DNA of 64,000 nt, taken from assembly GCA_016185145.1 (NCBI GenBank), contig JACPOB010000107.1, forward strand, positions 55,059 to 119,058. Direction: 5' to 3'. Below the pieces are notes generated by a model. The model was not told where the DNA came from. It made no database searches and saw only the letters and a program-made list of their open reading frames with translations. Source of the DNA: Rhodospirillales bacterium (GTDB lineage: Bacteria > Pseudomonadota > Alphaproteobacteria > Reyranellales > Reyranellaceae). Positions 27,501-36,370 of this stretch are shown one piece after another (position 1 is the first letter of the stretch; each line of letters opens with the position of its first letter). The position numbers and the translations under genes are program-made.

Positions 27501-28679
27501 CTGCAGGGTGCGGCTTTCTCGGGCTTCAGCGGCAACACGGGGAACCAGCGCGGCGTCGGCTCTGCTCTCGACCAGTCCTACGCCACTGCCACCGGCGACT
27601 TCGCGACGGTGATCGGCGCCCTGGCCGGACTGAACACGCAGCAAGCCCCGTACGCGCTGAACCAGATCAGCGGCCAGCCGTATGCCGACTTCGGCACGGC
27701 GAACCTTGCCTCCAACACGCTGTTCATGAACGCGCTCGGCCAGCAGATGGCGATGGCGCGCGGCAGCGCCGGCACTGGCCAGCGCCAGGCGCTGGCCCAG
27801 GCCTGCGAGGTCGAGGCCTGCGATGGTGCCAGTCCCTTCAGCGTGTGGGGCAGTGCGCTCGGCGGCTTCGGCTCGGTGCAGGGTGACGGCAGCTCGAACA
27901 CCTTCACCTACAATCTCGGCGGTGCGGCGGCCGGCATCGACTACCGCGTGCTGCCGAGCCTGCTGCTCGGCATCGGCGCGGGCTACACCAGCGGCACACA
28001 ATGGGCCGATACATTCCAGGGCAAGGGCTGGACCAATGCCGTCAGCGTTGCGGCGTATGCCAGCTTCACGCAATCCGGCTTCTATGCCGACCTGCTGGCG
28101 GGTTACGCCTACTCCAACAACCAGCTGCAGCGGCAGATATCGATCCCCGGCCTGCAGCCGCGCACCGCCAACGGCTCGACGGGTGCCAACCAGTTCCTGG
28201 GCCAAGTAGAGCTTGGCTACCAGGTGCCGGTCTATGCGCCGGCGGCCGCGACCATCACGCCGTTCGCGCGCCTGCAGGTGATGAGCGTCAACCAGGCGGC
28301 GTTCAATGAGTGGGGCGCGGACTCCTTGAGCCTGAACGTGCAGCAGCAGACGACGAACTCGATGCGGTCGACCTTGGGAGCGCAGCTGAACGGCGCGATC
28401 GGGCTCGGCGACACGCGGACCTTGGACTTGGCGCTTCGGCTCGGCTGGCTGCACGACTACAGCTACACCGGCCGGCCGATCACGGCCGCCTTCGCCGGCG
28501 CGCCGGCCAACGCCTTCACCGTCTATGGCGCGGCGCCCCAGCGCGACGCGGCGGCGATCGGTTTCCAGGCCAGCACCAACGTCGCCACGGCGACACAGAT
28601 CTACTTCCGATACGACGGCGACATCGGATCGGGTACCGACAACCACGCGCTCAACGTCGGACTGCGCCTGCAATGGTAG
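21591..28679 (+). CDS. Giant autotransporter adhesin with PATR-type beta-strand repeats
   Basis: A 2362-residue type Va autotransporter. It begins MAYISVRRRPRRLVALLLAG with an export signal ending near GAAAQTW. The passenger (about residues 30-2000) is built of autotransporter-associated beta-strand repeats: cycles of GTNSYxGGTTVSGG followed by TTSLQGxIxNNAxVxFxQ and GTYAGxMSGTG, with at least 13 SLQG-type units. These fold as a right-handed beta-helix on the cell surface. The C-terminal ~300 residues are the translocator barrel (SVWGSALGGFGSVQG, LLLGIGAGYTSG, FYADLLAGYAYSN, ending VGLRLQW with terminal aromatic residue). A Cys pair sits in CEVEAC just before the barrel. The start is inferred from the signal peptide. 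Confidence 0.88.
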   Translation: MAYISVRRRPRRLVALLLAGTCLSPIGAAAQTWIGGTGTDFATGANWSTGTAPTDFQTGTFGASSNTTVTMTTGLQAYGGIAFTAAAPSYSFDVNLNGSGTSFGASGITNASSNAQNFTLTNVANFAVLGGTTNNVNFSLNNGVLRYAETSNLGNSTVSMTGASTLLLQTTGSGGTAAVTSTGGVIDITLLTTAGTTLGSIAGSASVQLGSKTLTVGGNNQTTAHSGAIQGSGGSLVKEGTGTLTLSGINTYSGGTTISGGALSISSNANLGNAAGGLTLDSGTLRTTASFATSRTTTLAGTATFDTASSTTLTHNGTIGGTPTGFVKTGAGTLTLTGVNTYTGGTTVTGGLINFSAGTNLGTGSITLNGGGLQWATGNTTDISSRLAALGAGGGTFDTNGNNVTLASVLSGGVLTKKGSGTLTLTGVNTYTGGTTVTGGLVNFSAGNNLGTGSITLNGGGLQWASGNTTDISSRLAALGAGGGTFDTNGNNVTLASVISGGALTKTGSGTLTLTAENTYTGTTTVSGGTLQVGNGGNTGTLGSGAVINNAQLTFNRFDVLTVANDISGSGAVTVTGGGIVTFSGTNSYGGGTTVSSGTLVGTTTSLQGAIINNANVRFSQVGNGIYAGNMSGSGAVAVTGAGTVTFLGTNSYGGGTTVSAGITLQGTTTSLQGAITNNANVVFSQAGNGTYAGTMSGSGAVTVTGGGIVTFSGTNSYGGGTTVSGGSTLVGTTGSLQGAIVNNAQVVFSQAGTGTYAGTMSGSGGVVLNGTGTVTFSGTNSYGGGTTVLLGTLQGTTSSLQGDIANNANVTFNQATTGTYAGNMSGTGAVTVTGGGTVTFSGTNSYGGGTTVSGVGTTLVGTTTSLQGAITNNASVRFDQAGTSTYAGNMSGTGAVAVQGGGTVTFSGTNSYTGGTTVVGGALSVSSDANLGDAAGGLALSNGALQTTASFTTSRTTTLSGGAFNTAAGTTLTHNGTIGGSGFIKSGGGTMVLGGANTFASAAVSGGTLQVSADNNLGAGGVVLNGGTLQTTASFTRSGNVLLASGGGTFNTDAGTTFAVGGDVGGVGSLIKTGAGTLILTGANSYIGGTTVSGGILQGTTTSLQGNILNNAAVTFDQGANGTYGGGMSGSGDVTVQGGGTVTFTGTNSYRGGTTVSGGTLAGTTSSLQGNIVNNANVTFDQSTNGTYAGTMSGTGSLTKSGTGTVTLTGANTYGGGTTISGGILQIGNGGTTGSIAGNVLNNGTLAFNRSDAITFGGTISGSGALDKLGNGTLILTADNTYSGVTTIAAGTLQLGNGGTTGSIAGNVLNNGILAFNRSDDIVFGGNIDGSGAIAYMGPGTVTLTGTITNTGGTVLAGGTVEAGSNSALGAAGATLTFAGGTLQATASFSVDRPVNLITGGGTIDTAGNSLTVTGNLTGAGGLTKTGTGTLILSGINGYTGGTTVSGGVLQGTTASVQGDILNNANVTLDQATAGTYAGNMSGTGSLTIQGGGTVTLSGTNSYSGGTSVLAGTLIGTTSSLQGAIDNNASVVFSQAANGTYAGNMSGTGGVVLNGAGTVTFLGTNSYSGGTSVLSGVLQGTTTSLQGNILNNASVVFGQSGSGSYAGSMSGTGSLTLLGGTVTLTGTNTYSGGTTVSGGILQGTTTSLQGNILNNSSVVFDQAANGTYAGNMSGTGMLTKSGAGTLILGGSNSYTGGTLVSGGLLQGTTSSIQGIILNNASVAFNQSTTGTYAGDMFGTGSLLTNGTGTVILSGTNGYTGGTTVSGGVLQGNSASLQGGILNNASVVFNQTGSGTYAGNMSGTGSMTLQGGGVLAMTGNNTYTGPTTVNASTLVVNGSLASTVTLNNGSTIGGNGTIGGLVSSGATIAPGNSIGTLNITGNFSQSGGSYVVEANAAGQSDRVNVTGAATINGATVQVAAASGNYANSTTYTILNAAGGVSGTYSGVTSNFAFLTPSLSYNANNVFLTLALQGAAFSGFSGNTGNQRGVGSALDQSYATATGDFATVIGALAGLNTQQAPYALNQISGQPYADFGTANLASNTLFMNALGQQMAMARGSAGTGQRQALAQACEVEACDGASPFSVWGSALGGFGSVQGDGSSNTFTYNLGGAAAGIDYRVLPSLLLGIGAGYTSGTQWADTFQGKGWTNAVSVAAYASFTQSGFYADLLAGYAYSNNQLQRQISIPGLQPRTANGSTGANQFLGQVELGYQVPVYAPAAATITPFARLQVMSVNQAAFNEWGADSLSLNVQQQTTNSMRSTLGAQLNGAIGLGDTRTLDLALRLGWLHDYSYTGRPITAAFAGAPANAFTVYGAAPQRDAAAIGFQASTNVATATQIYFRYDGDIGSGTDNHALNVGLRLQW
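22300..27080. repeat. Tandem near-identical repeats inside the autotransporter gene
   Basis: The DNA repeats in units of roughly 200-220 bp, with long identical runs around GGCACGACGACGAGCCTGCA. At least 13 SLQG-type units can be read in the translation. Such near-identical units recombine, so copy number is likely to vary between strains and is also a risk point for assembly collapse. Confidence 0.7.
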
Positions 28680-28846
28680 GCTGAGCTTGAGTGACAGCAT
28701 TGCCTGCACGTCGATCGAGCGACGCAAGCAGTGGTACGATGGCGGCGGGGATGCCCAGATATGGCCCCGTCCTGGAGCCTCAAAAGTCGCAACAAAAGAA
28801 CCCGGTAGCGTCGGCGACGCCGCGACGCCGATCAGAATTGTAGTTA

Positions 28847-28875
28847 TTGAAAAGCACGGCGGTTTTTGTTAGTGT
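28847..28875 (+). promoter_or_regulatory. Candidate promoter of the formate dehydrogenase operon
   Basis: TTGAAA (28847-28852) and TAGTGT (28870-28875) are separated by 17 nt in a locally AT-rich stretch. A start near 28882 would give a 5' leader of about 375 nt before fdnG. Confidence 0.35.
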
Positions 28876-28915
28876 GCGAATGTCCGTTGCTTGATACAGC
28901 GTTCATCCGACCCGA

Positions 28916-29120
28916 GACCGAACCGTTCCCACCCTGGAGCCGGTCGCCCCGTCCGGCTGCATCGGCCGAAACGGGAGGGGTTCCCAGGGCCGACTCGGTC
29001 GAGGGGGATTGGAGAGGGTAGCGGAGACTGCGGGAACTGCGCTGGGTCGCTGCCCTCGATGCGGCCCGCGAAGAGGCTGGCCGGGTGGGTTCCCGATGGT
29101 TTCCGAGCGGCAACCATCGG
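28916..29120 (+). ncRNA. Candidate structured leader RNA of unknown family
   Basis: Four consistent helices can be drawn. GACCGA 28916-28921 pairs with TCGGTC 28995-29000. Inside it CCCTGG 28932-28937 pairs with CCAGGG 28984-28989, and AGCCGG 28938-28943 pairs with CCGGCT 28953-28958. Downstream GAGGGTAGCG 29014-29023 pairs with CGCTGCCCTC 29048-29057 (one G-U), and CCGATGGTT 29093-29101 pairs with AACCATCGG 29112-29120. I do not recognise the family; a molybdenum-cofactor- or selenium-responsive leader would fit the gene below but is a guess. Confidence 0.35.
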
Positions 29121-29257
29121 TAGCCTAGGATTCACTAAAATGTGCGCCGATTTCTGTTGATTCAGGCACTTAGCGGCGTTTCACTAGCCGAGACGCATCA
29201 TAAAAAAGTCATGAGCCAAAAGGCCGGACGAAAAGCGTCGAAGGGATGGAGACCAAC

Positions 29258-32183
29258 ATGGCCGTCACACGTCGGCAATTCATGAAGGTGAGCGCTGCCG
29301 GGCTCGCTGCTTCCTCGGTTGGCGCCTTGGGATTCACTGGTGCGGGCGATGCGCTTGCAGCCGGTGTGAGACCCTTCAAGCTCGAGCGCGCCACCGAGAC
29401 GCGCAACGCCTGCCCTTACTGCGCCGTCGCCTGCGGCGTCTTGATCTACTCGCTGGGCGACAAGTCGAAGAACGCCAAGTCCTCGATCATCCATGTCGAG
29501 GGCGATCCCGATCATCCGGTCAACCGCGGCACGCTCTGCGCGCGCGGCGCGGCATCGCTGGGCTACATCCACAGCGCCAATCGCCTGAAGTATCCGATGC
29601 ACCGCAAGCCGGGCTCGGACAAGTTCGAGCGGGTGAGCTGGGACTTCGCGCTCGACCGCATCGCCAGGCTGATGAAGGAAGACCGCGACAAGAACTTCAT
29701 CGCCAAGAACCGCGACGGCGTCACGGTCAATCGCTGGCTGACGACCGGCTTCTTCGGCGGCTCCTCGCTCAGCAACGAGGCGGGATACCTCACCTACAAG
29801 TTCGTGCGTGCGACCGGGATACTAGGCTTCGAAGACCAAGCTAGAATTTGACACGGTCCGACCGTGGCCAGTCTTGGCCCGACCTTCGGACGCGGCGCGA
29901 TGACGAACTCGTGGAACGACATCAAGAACACTGATCTCGTTCTGATCATGGGCGGCAATGCCGCCGAGGCCCATCCCTGCGGCTTCAAGTGGGTGACCGA
30001 AGCCAAGGCCAACAACGGCGCCAAGCTGATCGTGGTCGATCCGCGCTTCACGCGCTCGGCCGCGGTGGCCGATGTGTACGCGCCGATCCGGCCGGGTACC
30101 GACGTTGCGTTCCTGTCGGGCGTGATGCGTTACCTGCTGGCCAACAACAAGATCCACCAGGAGTACGTGAAGGCGTACACCAACGCCTCCTACATCGTGA
30201 AGGAAGGCTTCGCCTTCAACGACGGCCTGTTCACCGGCTTCGACGCCAACCGCAAGGCCTATACCGACCGCTCGAGCTGGGACTACGAGTTCGACGAGCA
30301 GGGCATGGCCAAGGTCGACGAGACCCTGCAGAACCCGCGCTGCGCCATCAACCTGCTGAAGGCCCATATCGAGCGCTACACGCCCGAGATGGTCGAGCGC
30401 ATCTGCGGCACGCCTAGGCCCAAGTTCCTGCAGGTCTGCGAGATGATCGCGACGACGTCGGTGCCCGATCGCACCATGACGTCGATGTATGCGCTGGGCT
30501 GGACCCAGCACACGACGGGCGCGCAGAACATCCGCTCGATGGCCATGATCCAGCTGCTGCTGGGCAACATGGGCATGCCGGGCGGCGGCGTGAACGCCTT
30601 GCGCGGCCATTCCAACGTGCAGGGCATCACCGACCTGGCGCTGCTCTCGACCTCGACGCCGGGCTATCTCGTCCTGCCGACCGACCGCGAGACGACCTAC
30701 GCCGACTACATGAAGTCGCGCGCCTTCAAGCCGATCCGGCCGGGCCAGACCAGCTTCTGGCAGAACTACGAGAAGTTCTTCGTCAGCCAGCAGAAGAGCT
30801 TCTTTGGCGCGGCGGCGACCAAGGACAACGACTGGGCCTTCGACTATCTGCCCAAGTTCGACACGTCCTACGACGTGCTGAAGATGGTCGACATGATGGC
30901 GGCGGGCCAGATGAACGGCCTGTTCTGCCAGGGCCTCAACATCATGCTGGCCTCGCCCGACAAGACCAAGGTCGTGGCGGGCCTCGGCAAGCTCAAGTGG
31001 ATGGTGACCATCGATCCGCTCGAGACCGAGACCGCGCGGTTCTGGGAGAACCACGGCGAGTTCAACAACGTCGACACCAAGTCGATCCAGACCGAGGTCA
31101 TCCAGCTGCCGGCGTCGGCCTATGCCGAGGAAGAGGGCAGCGCCACCAACTCGAGCCGCGTCGTGATGTGGCACTGGAAGGCGGCGGACGGCCCGGGCGA
31201 ATCCAAGAGCGACATGGAGATCGTCTCGGAGCTGCATCTCCGGCTGCGGGCGCTCTACGCGAAGGACGGCGGCGCCTTCCCCGATCCGATCGTGAAGCTG
31301 ACGTGGAATTACACGCGGCCGCACAATCCCGATCCGCAGGAAGTGCTGAAGGAGATCAACGGCTACGCGCTGGAGGACCTGCCGGATCCGGCCGATCCCA
31401 ACAAGATCATGCTGCGTGCCGGCCAGCTCCTGCCGACCTTCGGCGTCATGCGTGCCGACGGCAAGACGGCGGGCGGCATGTGGATCTACACCGGCGTCTA
31501 TACCGAGGCCGGCAACATGTCGATGCGCCGCGATGCCGGCGATCCGACGGGGCTCGGCATCTATCCCAACTGGGGCTTCTCGTGGCCGGCCAACCGGCGC
31601 GTGCTCTACAACCGCGCCTCGGCCGACCCCGCCGGCAAGCCGTGGAGCGAACGCAAGAAATACATCTGGTGGAGCGGCAGCCGCTGGACCGGCGGCGACG
31701 TGCCCGATTACGCGCCGACGATCGCGCCCGACAAGGCGGTCGGCCCGTTCATCATGAACCAGGAGGGCACCGCCCGGCTGTTCGCCCGCACGGCGATGTC
31801 CGACGGGCCGTTCCCCGAGCATTACGAGCCGATGGACGCCTACATCGCCAACCCGCTGCACCCCAAGGTCAGCAGCAATCCGGTGGTGCGCGTGTTCGCG
31901 GCCGACGCCAAGTCGTTCGGCACGCCCGACAAGTTCCCGATCGTGGCGACCAGCTATCGGCTGGCCGAGCACTTCCACTACTGGACCAAGAACGTGCACG
32001 ACAACGCCGTGCTGCAGCCCGAGCTGTTCGTCGAGATGGGCGAGCGGCTGGCCAAGGCCAACGCATCCGATGAACGTGCTGACCCCTTCGGTCGGCGACG
32101 CCAATGTGAATACGCCCGAGTACAAGGCGTTCCTGGTCGACGTGAAGAAAACCACGCCACCGGCCCAGCCGGCGGTCGCATAG
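29258..32183 (+). CDS. fdnG: Formate dehydrogenase-N alpha subunit (selenoprotein), frame-disrupted near the 3' end
   Basis: A molybdopterin oxidoreductase. It begins MAVTRRQFMKVSAAG with a twin-arginine signal, then the Fe4S4 motif NACPYCAVACGV. Residue 198 is UGA (29849-29851) in the context FEDQARI-U-HGPTVASLGP, the Sec site of FDH-N/O, so UGA is read as selenocysteine. The Mo-bis-MGD domains continue (LIMGGNAAEAHPCGF, MGMPGGGVNALRGHSNVQG). After GERLAKAN (about 32062) the expected C-terminal domain is missing. The native end resumes in another frame as VLTPSVGDAN, then TPEYKAFLVDV, with a stop at 32183. About 60 residues and the frame are lost. As sequenced, translation in the upstream frame would run on to 33073 through the beta gene. 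ATG 29258 has GGAG at 8 nt. Confidence 0.8.
29849..29892 (+). promoter_or_regulatory. Bacterial SECIS element
   Basis: Directly after the UGA codon there are two hairpins: CACGGT-CCG-ACCGTG (29852-29866) and GGCCA-GTCT-TGGCC (29866-29879). The apical loop GUCU, roughly 17-25 nt after the UGA, matches the loop position and GU dinucleotide recognised by SelB in known fdnG/fdhF SECIS elements. Confidence 0.7.
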
Positions 32184-32198
32184 GCGGAGGAGGGCACC

Positions 32199-33101
32199 AT
32201 GGCTACACTGCAATCGCTCGACATCCGCCGCCGCTCCGCCTCGACCGAGGCGCCGCCGCAGATCCGCCAGCAGGGTCTGGAAGTCGCCAAGCTGATCGAT
32301 GTCTCCAAGTGCATCGGCTGCAAGGCCTGCCAGGCGGCCTGCCTGGAGTGGAACGATCTCAAGCAGGAGATCGGCTACACCGACGGTACCTACAACAACC
32401 CGACCGACCTGACGCCGGCCTCGTGGACCGTGATGCGCTTCACGGAATACGAGCACGGCGACGATCTCGAATGGCTGATCCGCAAGGACGGCTGCATGCA
32501 CTGCGACGACCCGGGCTGCCTGAAGGCCTGCCCGGCGCCGGGCGCGATCGTGCAGTACACCAACGGCATCGTCGATTTCGTGTCGGAGAACTGCATCGGC
32601 TGCGGCTACTGCGTGAAGGGCTGCCCCTTCAACATCCCGCGCATCTCCAAGGTAGACCGCAAGGCCTACAAGTGCTCGCTGTGCTCCGACCGAGTCGCTG
32701 TCGGCCAGGCCCCGGCCTGCGCCAAGGCCTGCCCGACCCAGGCGATCTACTTCGGCTCCAAGCAGGACATGATCGTCCATGCCGAGCATCGCATCACCGA
32801 CCTGAAGTCGCGCGGCTTCAAGAACGCCGGGCTGTACAATCCGCCGGGCGTCGGCGGCACGCACGTCATGTACGTGCTGCACCATGCCGACAGGCCCTCG
32901 CTCTATGCCGGCCTGCCGGACGATCCCAGGATCAGTCCGATGGTCGGATTGTGGAAGGGCGTCATGAAGCCGATCTCGCTGGCGGCGATCGCCTTCGCCG
33001 GCGTGTTCGGCTTCCTGCACTACATCACCAAGGGTCCCAACGAGGTCAGCGAGAGCGACGAGCGCAAGGCTGACGAGGTCGCCGAAGGGAAGCGTACATG
33101 A
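32199..33101 (+). CDS. fdnH: Formate dehydrogenase iron-sulfur (beta) subunit
   Basis: A 300-residue ferredoxin-like subunit with four Fe4S4 motifs: CIGCKACQAAC, CMHCDDPGCLKAC, CIGCGYCVKGC and CSLCSDRVAVGQAPACAKAC. A single membrane helix lies near the C-terminus (about residues 255-275), as in FdnH, where it anchors the periplasmic subunit. It carries electrons from the alpha subunit to the cytochrome b subunit. GGCGGAGGAGGGCACC precedes the ATG. It overlaps fdnI by 4 nt and follows the alpha gene by 15 nt. Confidence 0.92.
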   Translation: MATLQSLDIRRRSASTEAPPQIRQQGLEVAKLIDVSKCIGCKACQAACLEWNDLKQEIGYTDGTYNNPTDLTPASWTVMRFTEYEHGDDLEWLIRKDGCMHCDDPGCLKACPAPGAIVQYTNGIVDFVSENCIGCGYCVKGCPFNIPRISKVDRKAYKCSLCSDRVAVGQAPACAKACPTQAIYFGSKQDMIVHAEHRITDLKSRGFKNAGLYNPPGVGGTHVMYVLHHADRPSLYAGLPDDPRISPMVGLWKGVMKPISLAAIAFAGVFGFLHYITKGPNEVSESDERKADEVAEGKRT

Positions 33102-33727
33102 GCGAGCACAGCAACGCCGTCTCGCGCTACACGACGGCCGCCCGCATCAACCACTGGATCACCGCCATCTCGCTGATCCTGCTGGCGCTGAGCGGCATGG
33201 CGCTGTTCCACCCCTCGCTCTACTTCCTCACCAACCTGTTCGGCGGCGGGCAGGCCACGCGCGCGATCCATCCGTGGATCGGCGTGGTGCTGGCGATCTC
33301 CTTCCTCGGCCTGTTCTTCCGGTTCTTCACGCTCAACCTGTGGAACCGCGACGACACGGTGTGGATGAAGAACCTCGGCAAGGTGATCAACAACGAGGAG
33401 GAGGGGCTGCCCGAGCTCGGCAAGTACAATGCCGGCCAGAAGCTCGTCTTCTGGGGCCAGTCGATCCTGATCCTGCTGCTGTTCTGCAGCGGGCTCGTGC
33501 TGTGGGACGTCTACTTCGAGGCCTTCACCACCATCGACCAGAAGCGGCTGGCGGCGGTCGTTCATGCGCTGTGTGCGATCGGCGCCATCCTGATCTGGAT
33601 CGTGCACGTCTACGCCGCCATCTGGGTCAAGGGCACCCTGCGCGCCATGACCCGCGGCTCGGTCACGCGCGGATGGAGTTGGAAGCATCATCGCAAGTGG
33701 TTCCGCCAGGAAGTCCGCAAATCCTGA
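33098..33727 (+). CDS. fdnI: Formate dehydrogenase cytochrome b556 (gamma) subunit
   Basis: A 209-residue membrane protein with four helices. Haem-ligand histidines lie in ARINHWITAISLILLALSG and RAIHPWIGVVLAIS, and toward the end in AAVVHALCAIGAILIWIVHVYAAIWVKGTL. It accepts electrons from FdnH and reduces the quinone pool. The ATG overlaps the fdnH stop (ATGA). The C-terminus is cytoplasmic and basic (SWKHHRKWFRQEV). Confidence 0.92.
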   Translation: MSEHSNAVSRYTTAARINHWITAISLILLALSGMALFHPSLYFLTNLFGGGQATRAIHPWIGVVLAISFLGLFFRFFTLNLWNRDDTVWMKNLGKVINNEEEGLPELGKYNAGQKLVFWGQSILILLLFCSGLVLWDVYFEAFTTIDQKRLAAVVHALCAIGAILIWIVHVYAAIWVKGTLRAMTRGSVTRGWSWKHHRKWFRQEVRKS

Positions 33728-33737
33728 GTAGCAAGTC

Positions 33738-34634
33738 CTGAGCATTCCGTCCGACAACACCATCGGGTCGTTCGCCGAGAGCGACCCGGTCAAGCTACCC
33801 GATCTTTCGACGGTCTTCGCCAAGCGCGCGGAGCGGCTGAAGGCGCTCGCTCCGGGCCATGAGCTCGAAGGCTTCCTGAGGATGATCGCGACGCTCGTGG
33901 CCGCCCAGCACGAAGCGCTGGCCGGTCTGCCAGTCGGCACGTTGCCCGGCTCAACGAAGGGGGCGCCGCTCGATCCCGCGACGCTGAAACGGGATGCCAC
34001 CTGGCGCGTGGCGCTGGCGCGCATTCTAGAGCGCATCGACGTTGCCGGCCTGCCCGAGCCTGCCCAACAGGCCCGCGCCGCGCTTGCTGCTGCATCGGCG
34101 GATGATCTCGAAGCGATGGCCGATCGCTTTCTGGGCGGCGACGTGAAGGCCGACCAGGCCGCGGAGATGGTGTTCGTGGCGGCCGCCCTGCAAGTCGCCT
34201 GGACGCGCATGGCGGCGCTCCTCGATGCGGCCGCGCTCGATCCCGCCGATGCCGGCCAGTGCCCGGCCTGCGGCTCGCCGCCGGTCGCCGGCATGATCGC
34301 ACCGGGCGGCACCAAGTTCGGCCATCGCCATCTGCACTGCTCGCTCTGCGCCACCTCGTGGCGCTACGTGCGGACGCGCTGCGTGCATTGCGGCAGCACC
34401 GACAAGATCTCGTTCCGCCAGTTCGCCGGCACGTCGTATCTGCGGGCCGAGTGCTGCGAGGCCTGCAAGGGCTATTCGAAGGTGTTCTATGTCGAGAGCG
34501 CACGCACCCTGGAGCCGCTGGCCGACGATCTCGGCTCGCTGGGGCTCGACGTGCTGGTCGGTGAGGAAGGCTTCTCCCGGGTCGCCAATCCCTTCGTGCT
34601 GGGGGTCATGGCCGCGCCCGACGGAAACAATTGA
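33738..34634 (+). CDS. fdhE: Formate dehydrogenase accessory protein FdhE
   Basis: About 298 residues. The C-terminal two thirds carry four CxxC-type pairs that bind rubredoxin-like iron: CPACGSPP, CSLCATSW, CVHCGST and CCEACKGYSK. FdhE is needed for maturation of periplasmic formate dehydrogenases. Family homology (VKLPDLSTVFAKRAERLKAL) starts upstream of the first ATG (33882). No ATG, GTG or TTG exists in that frame between the upstream stop (33729) and 33882, so the start must be CTG 33738 or ATT 33744, or the sequence has an error. It begins about 11 bp after the fdnI stop. Confidence 0.8.
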   Translation: MSIPSDNTIGSFAESDPVKLPDLSTVFAKRAERLKALAPGHELEGFLRMIATLVAAQHEALAGLPVGTLPGSTKGAPLDPATLKRDATWRVALARILERIDVAGLPEPAQQARAALAAASADDLEAMADRFLGGDVKADQAAEMVFVAAALQVAWTRMAALLDAAALDPADAGQCPACGSPPVAGMIAPGGTKFGHRHLHCSLCATSWRYVRTRCVHCGSTDKISFRQFAGTSYLRAECCEACKGYSKVFYVESARTLEPLADDLGSLGLDVLVGEEGFSRVANPFVLGVMAAPDGNN

Positions 34635-34790
34635 TACCAATGTTCGGCGGTACGGAAACGCACGATACGTGCGGGGCGGATATAAGACCGGCGCGGCGCA
34701 CGGGAGGGGTCCCGGGCGCCATGGGAAGGGGGCTGGTCGCCAGGGCGAAGGGGTTCGCCCGGCCGGCACCGGGAAACTTGGGGACTCGAC

Positions 34791-34922
34791 ATGCAGACCG
34801 TTATTTCGCTGCTCAAGGACAAAGCTGGCGTTTCGTCGACCAGGATGGCGCTGATGATCGGCCTGTCTTCGTCGGCCATTCTCGTGCTGGTTCGCATAGG
34901 CGTTGCCGCCGCCGGCCAATAA
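34791..34922 (+). CDS. Possible small membrane protein, 43 residues
   Basis: A short frame, MQTVISLLKDKAGVSSTRMA then LMIGLSSSAILVLVRIGVAA, with one hydrophobic helix. Its length and topology are like a small pilin-type peptide, but the Gly-x4-Glu processing motif of Flp pilins is absent. The ribosome site is weak. It lies between fdhE and selA on the same strand; it may be real or chance. Confidence 0.35.
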   Translation: MQTVISLLKDKAGVSSTRMALMIGLSSSAILVLVRIGVAAAGQ

Positions 34923-34981
34923 GGCCAATCTGCTCCCTGCCGGGCGAACGGCCCGGCTGAGACGTCTTGGGGAAACGACCC

Positions 34982-36353
<1,372 letters not shown>

Positions 36354-36370
<17 letters not shown>

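Larger units (their letters stand above)
28680..29257. other. Long non-coding leader region of the formate dehydrogenase operon
   Basis: 578 bp with no supported gene: short open frames on both strands have no family features. It carries a candidate sigma-70-like promoter (28847-28875) and then several strong stem-loops. These suggest a structured 5' leader or a small RNA upstream of the Sec-containing formate dehydrogenase. Confidence 0.5.

Noticed and set aside
21582..28727. A 2381-codon open frame on the minus strand opposite the autotransporter
   Set aside because: Its sequence is Arg/Ala/His-rich with no domain, and it arises because the Gly/Thr/Ser-rich repeats of the sense gene contain few antisense stops. 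The plus-strand autotransporter has a signal peptide, repeats and barrel.
28844..29160. Short open frames in the formate dehydrogenase leader
   Set aside because: Frames exist on both strands with no ribosome site, and the composition is better explained by the RNA stem-loops.
29822..32362. An 846-codon minus-strand open frame across the formate dehydrogenase gene
   Set aside because: Composition is low-information His/Arg/Ala, with no start context or family match; the plus-strand gene has clear motifs.
32064..33073. In-frame continuation of the formate dehydrogenase alpha frame to 33073
   Set aside because: After GERLAKAN the translated sequence no longer resembles the family and overlaps the clearly real fdnH gene in another frame. 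It is a by-product of the frame loss, not a real domain.
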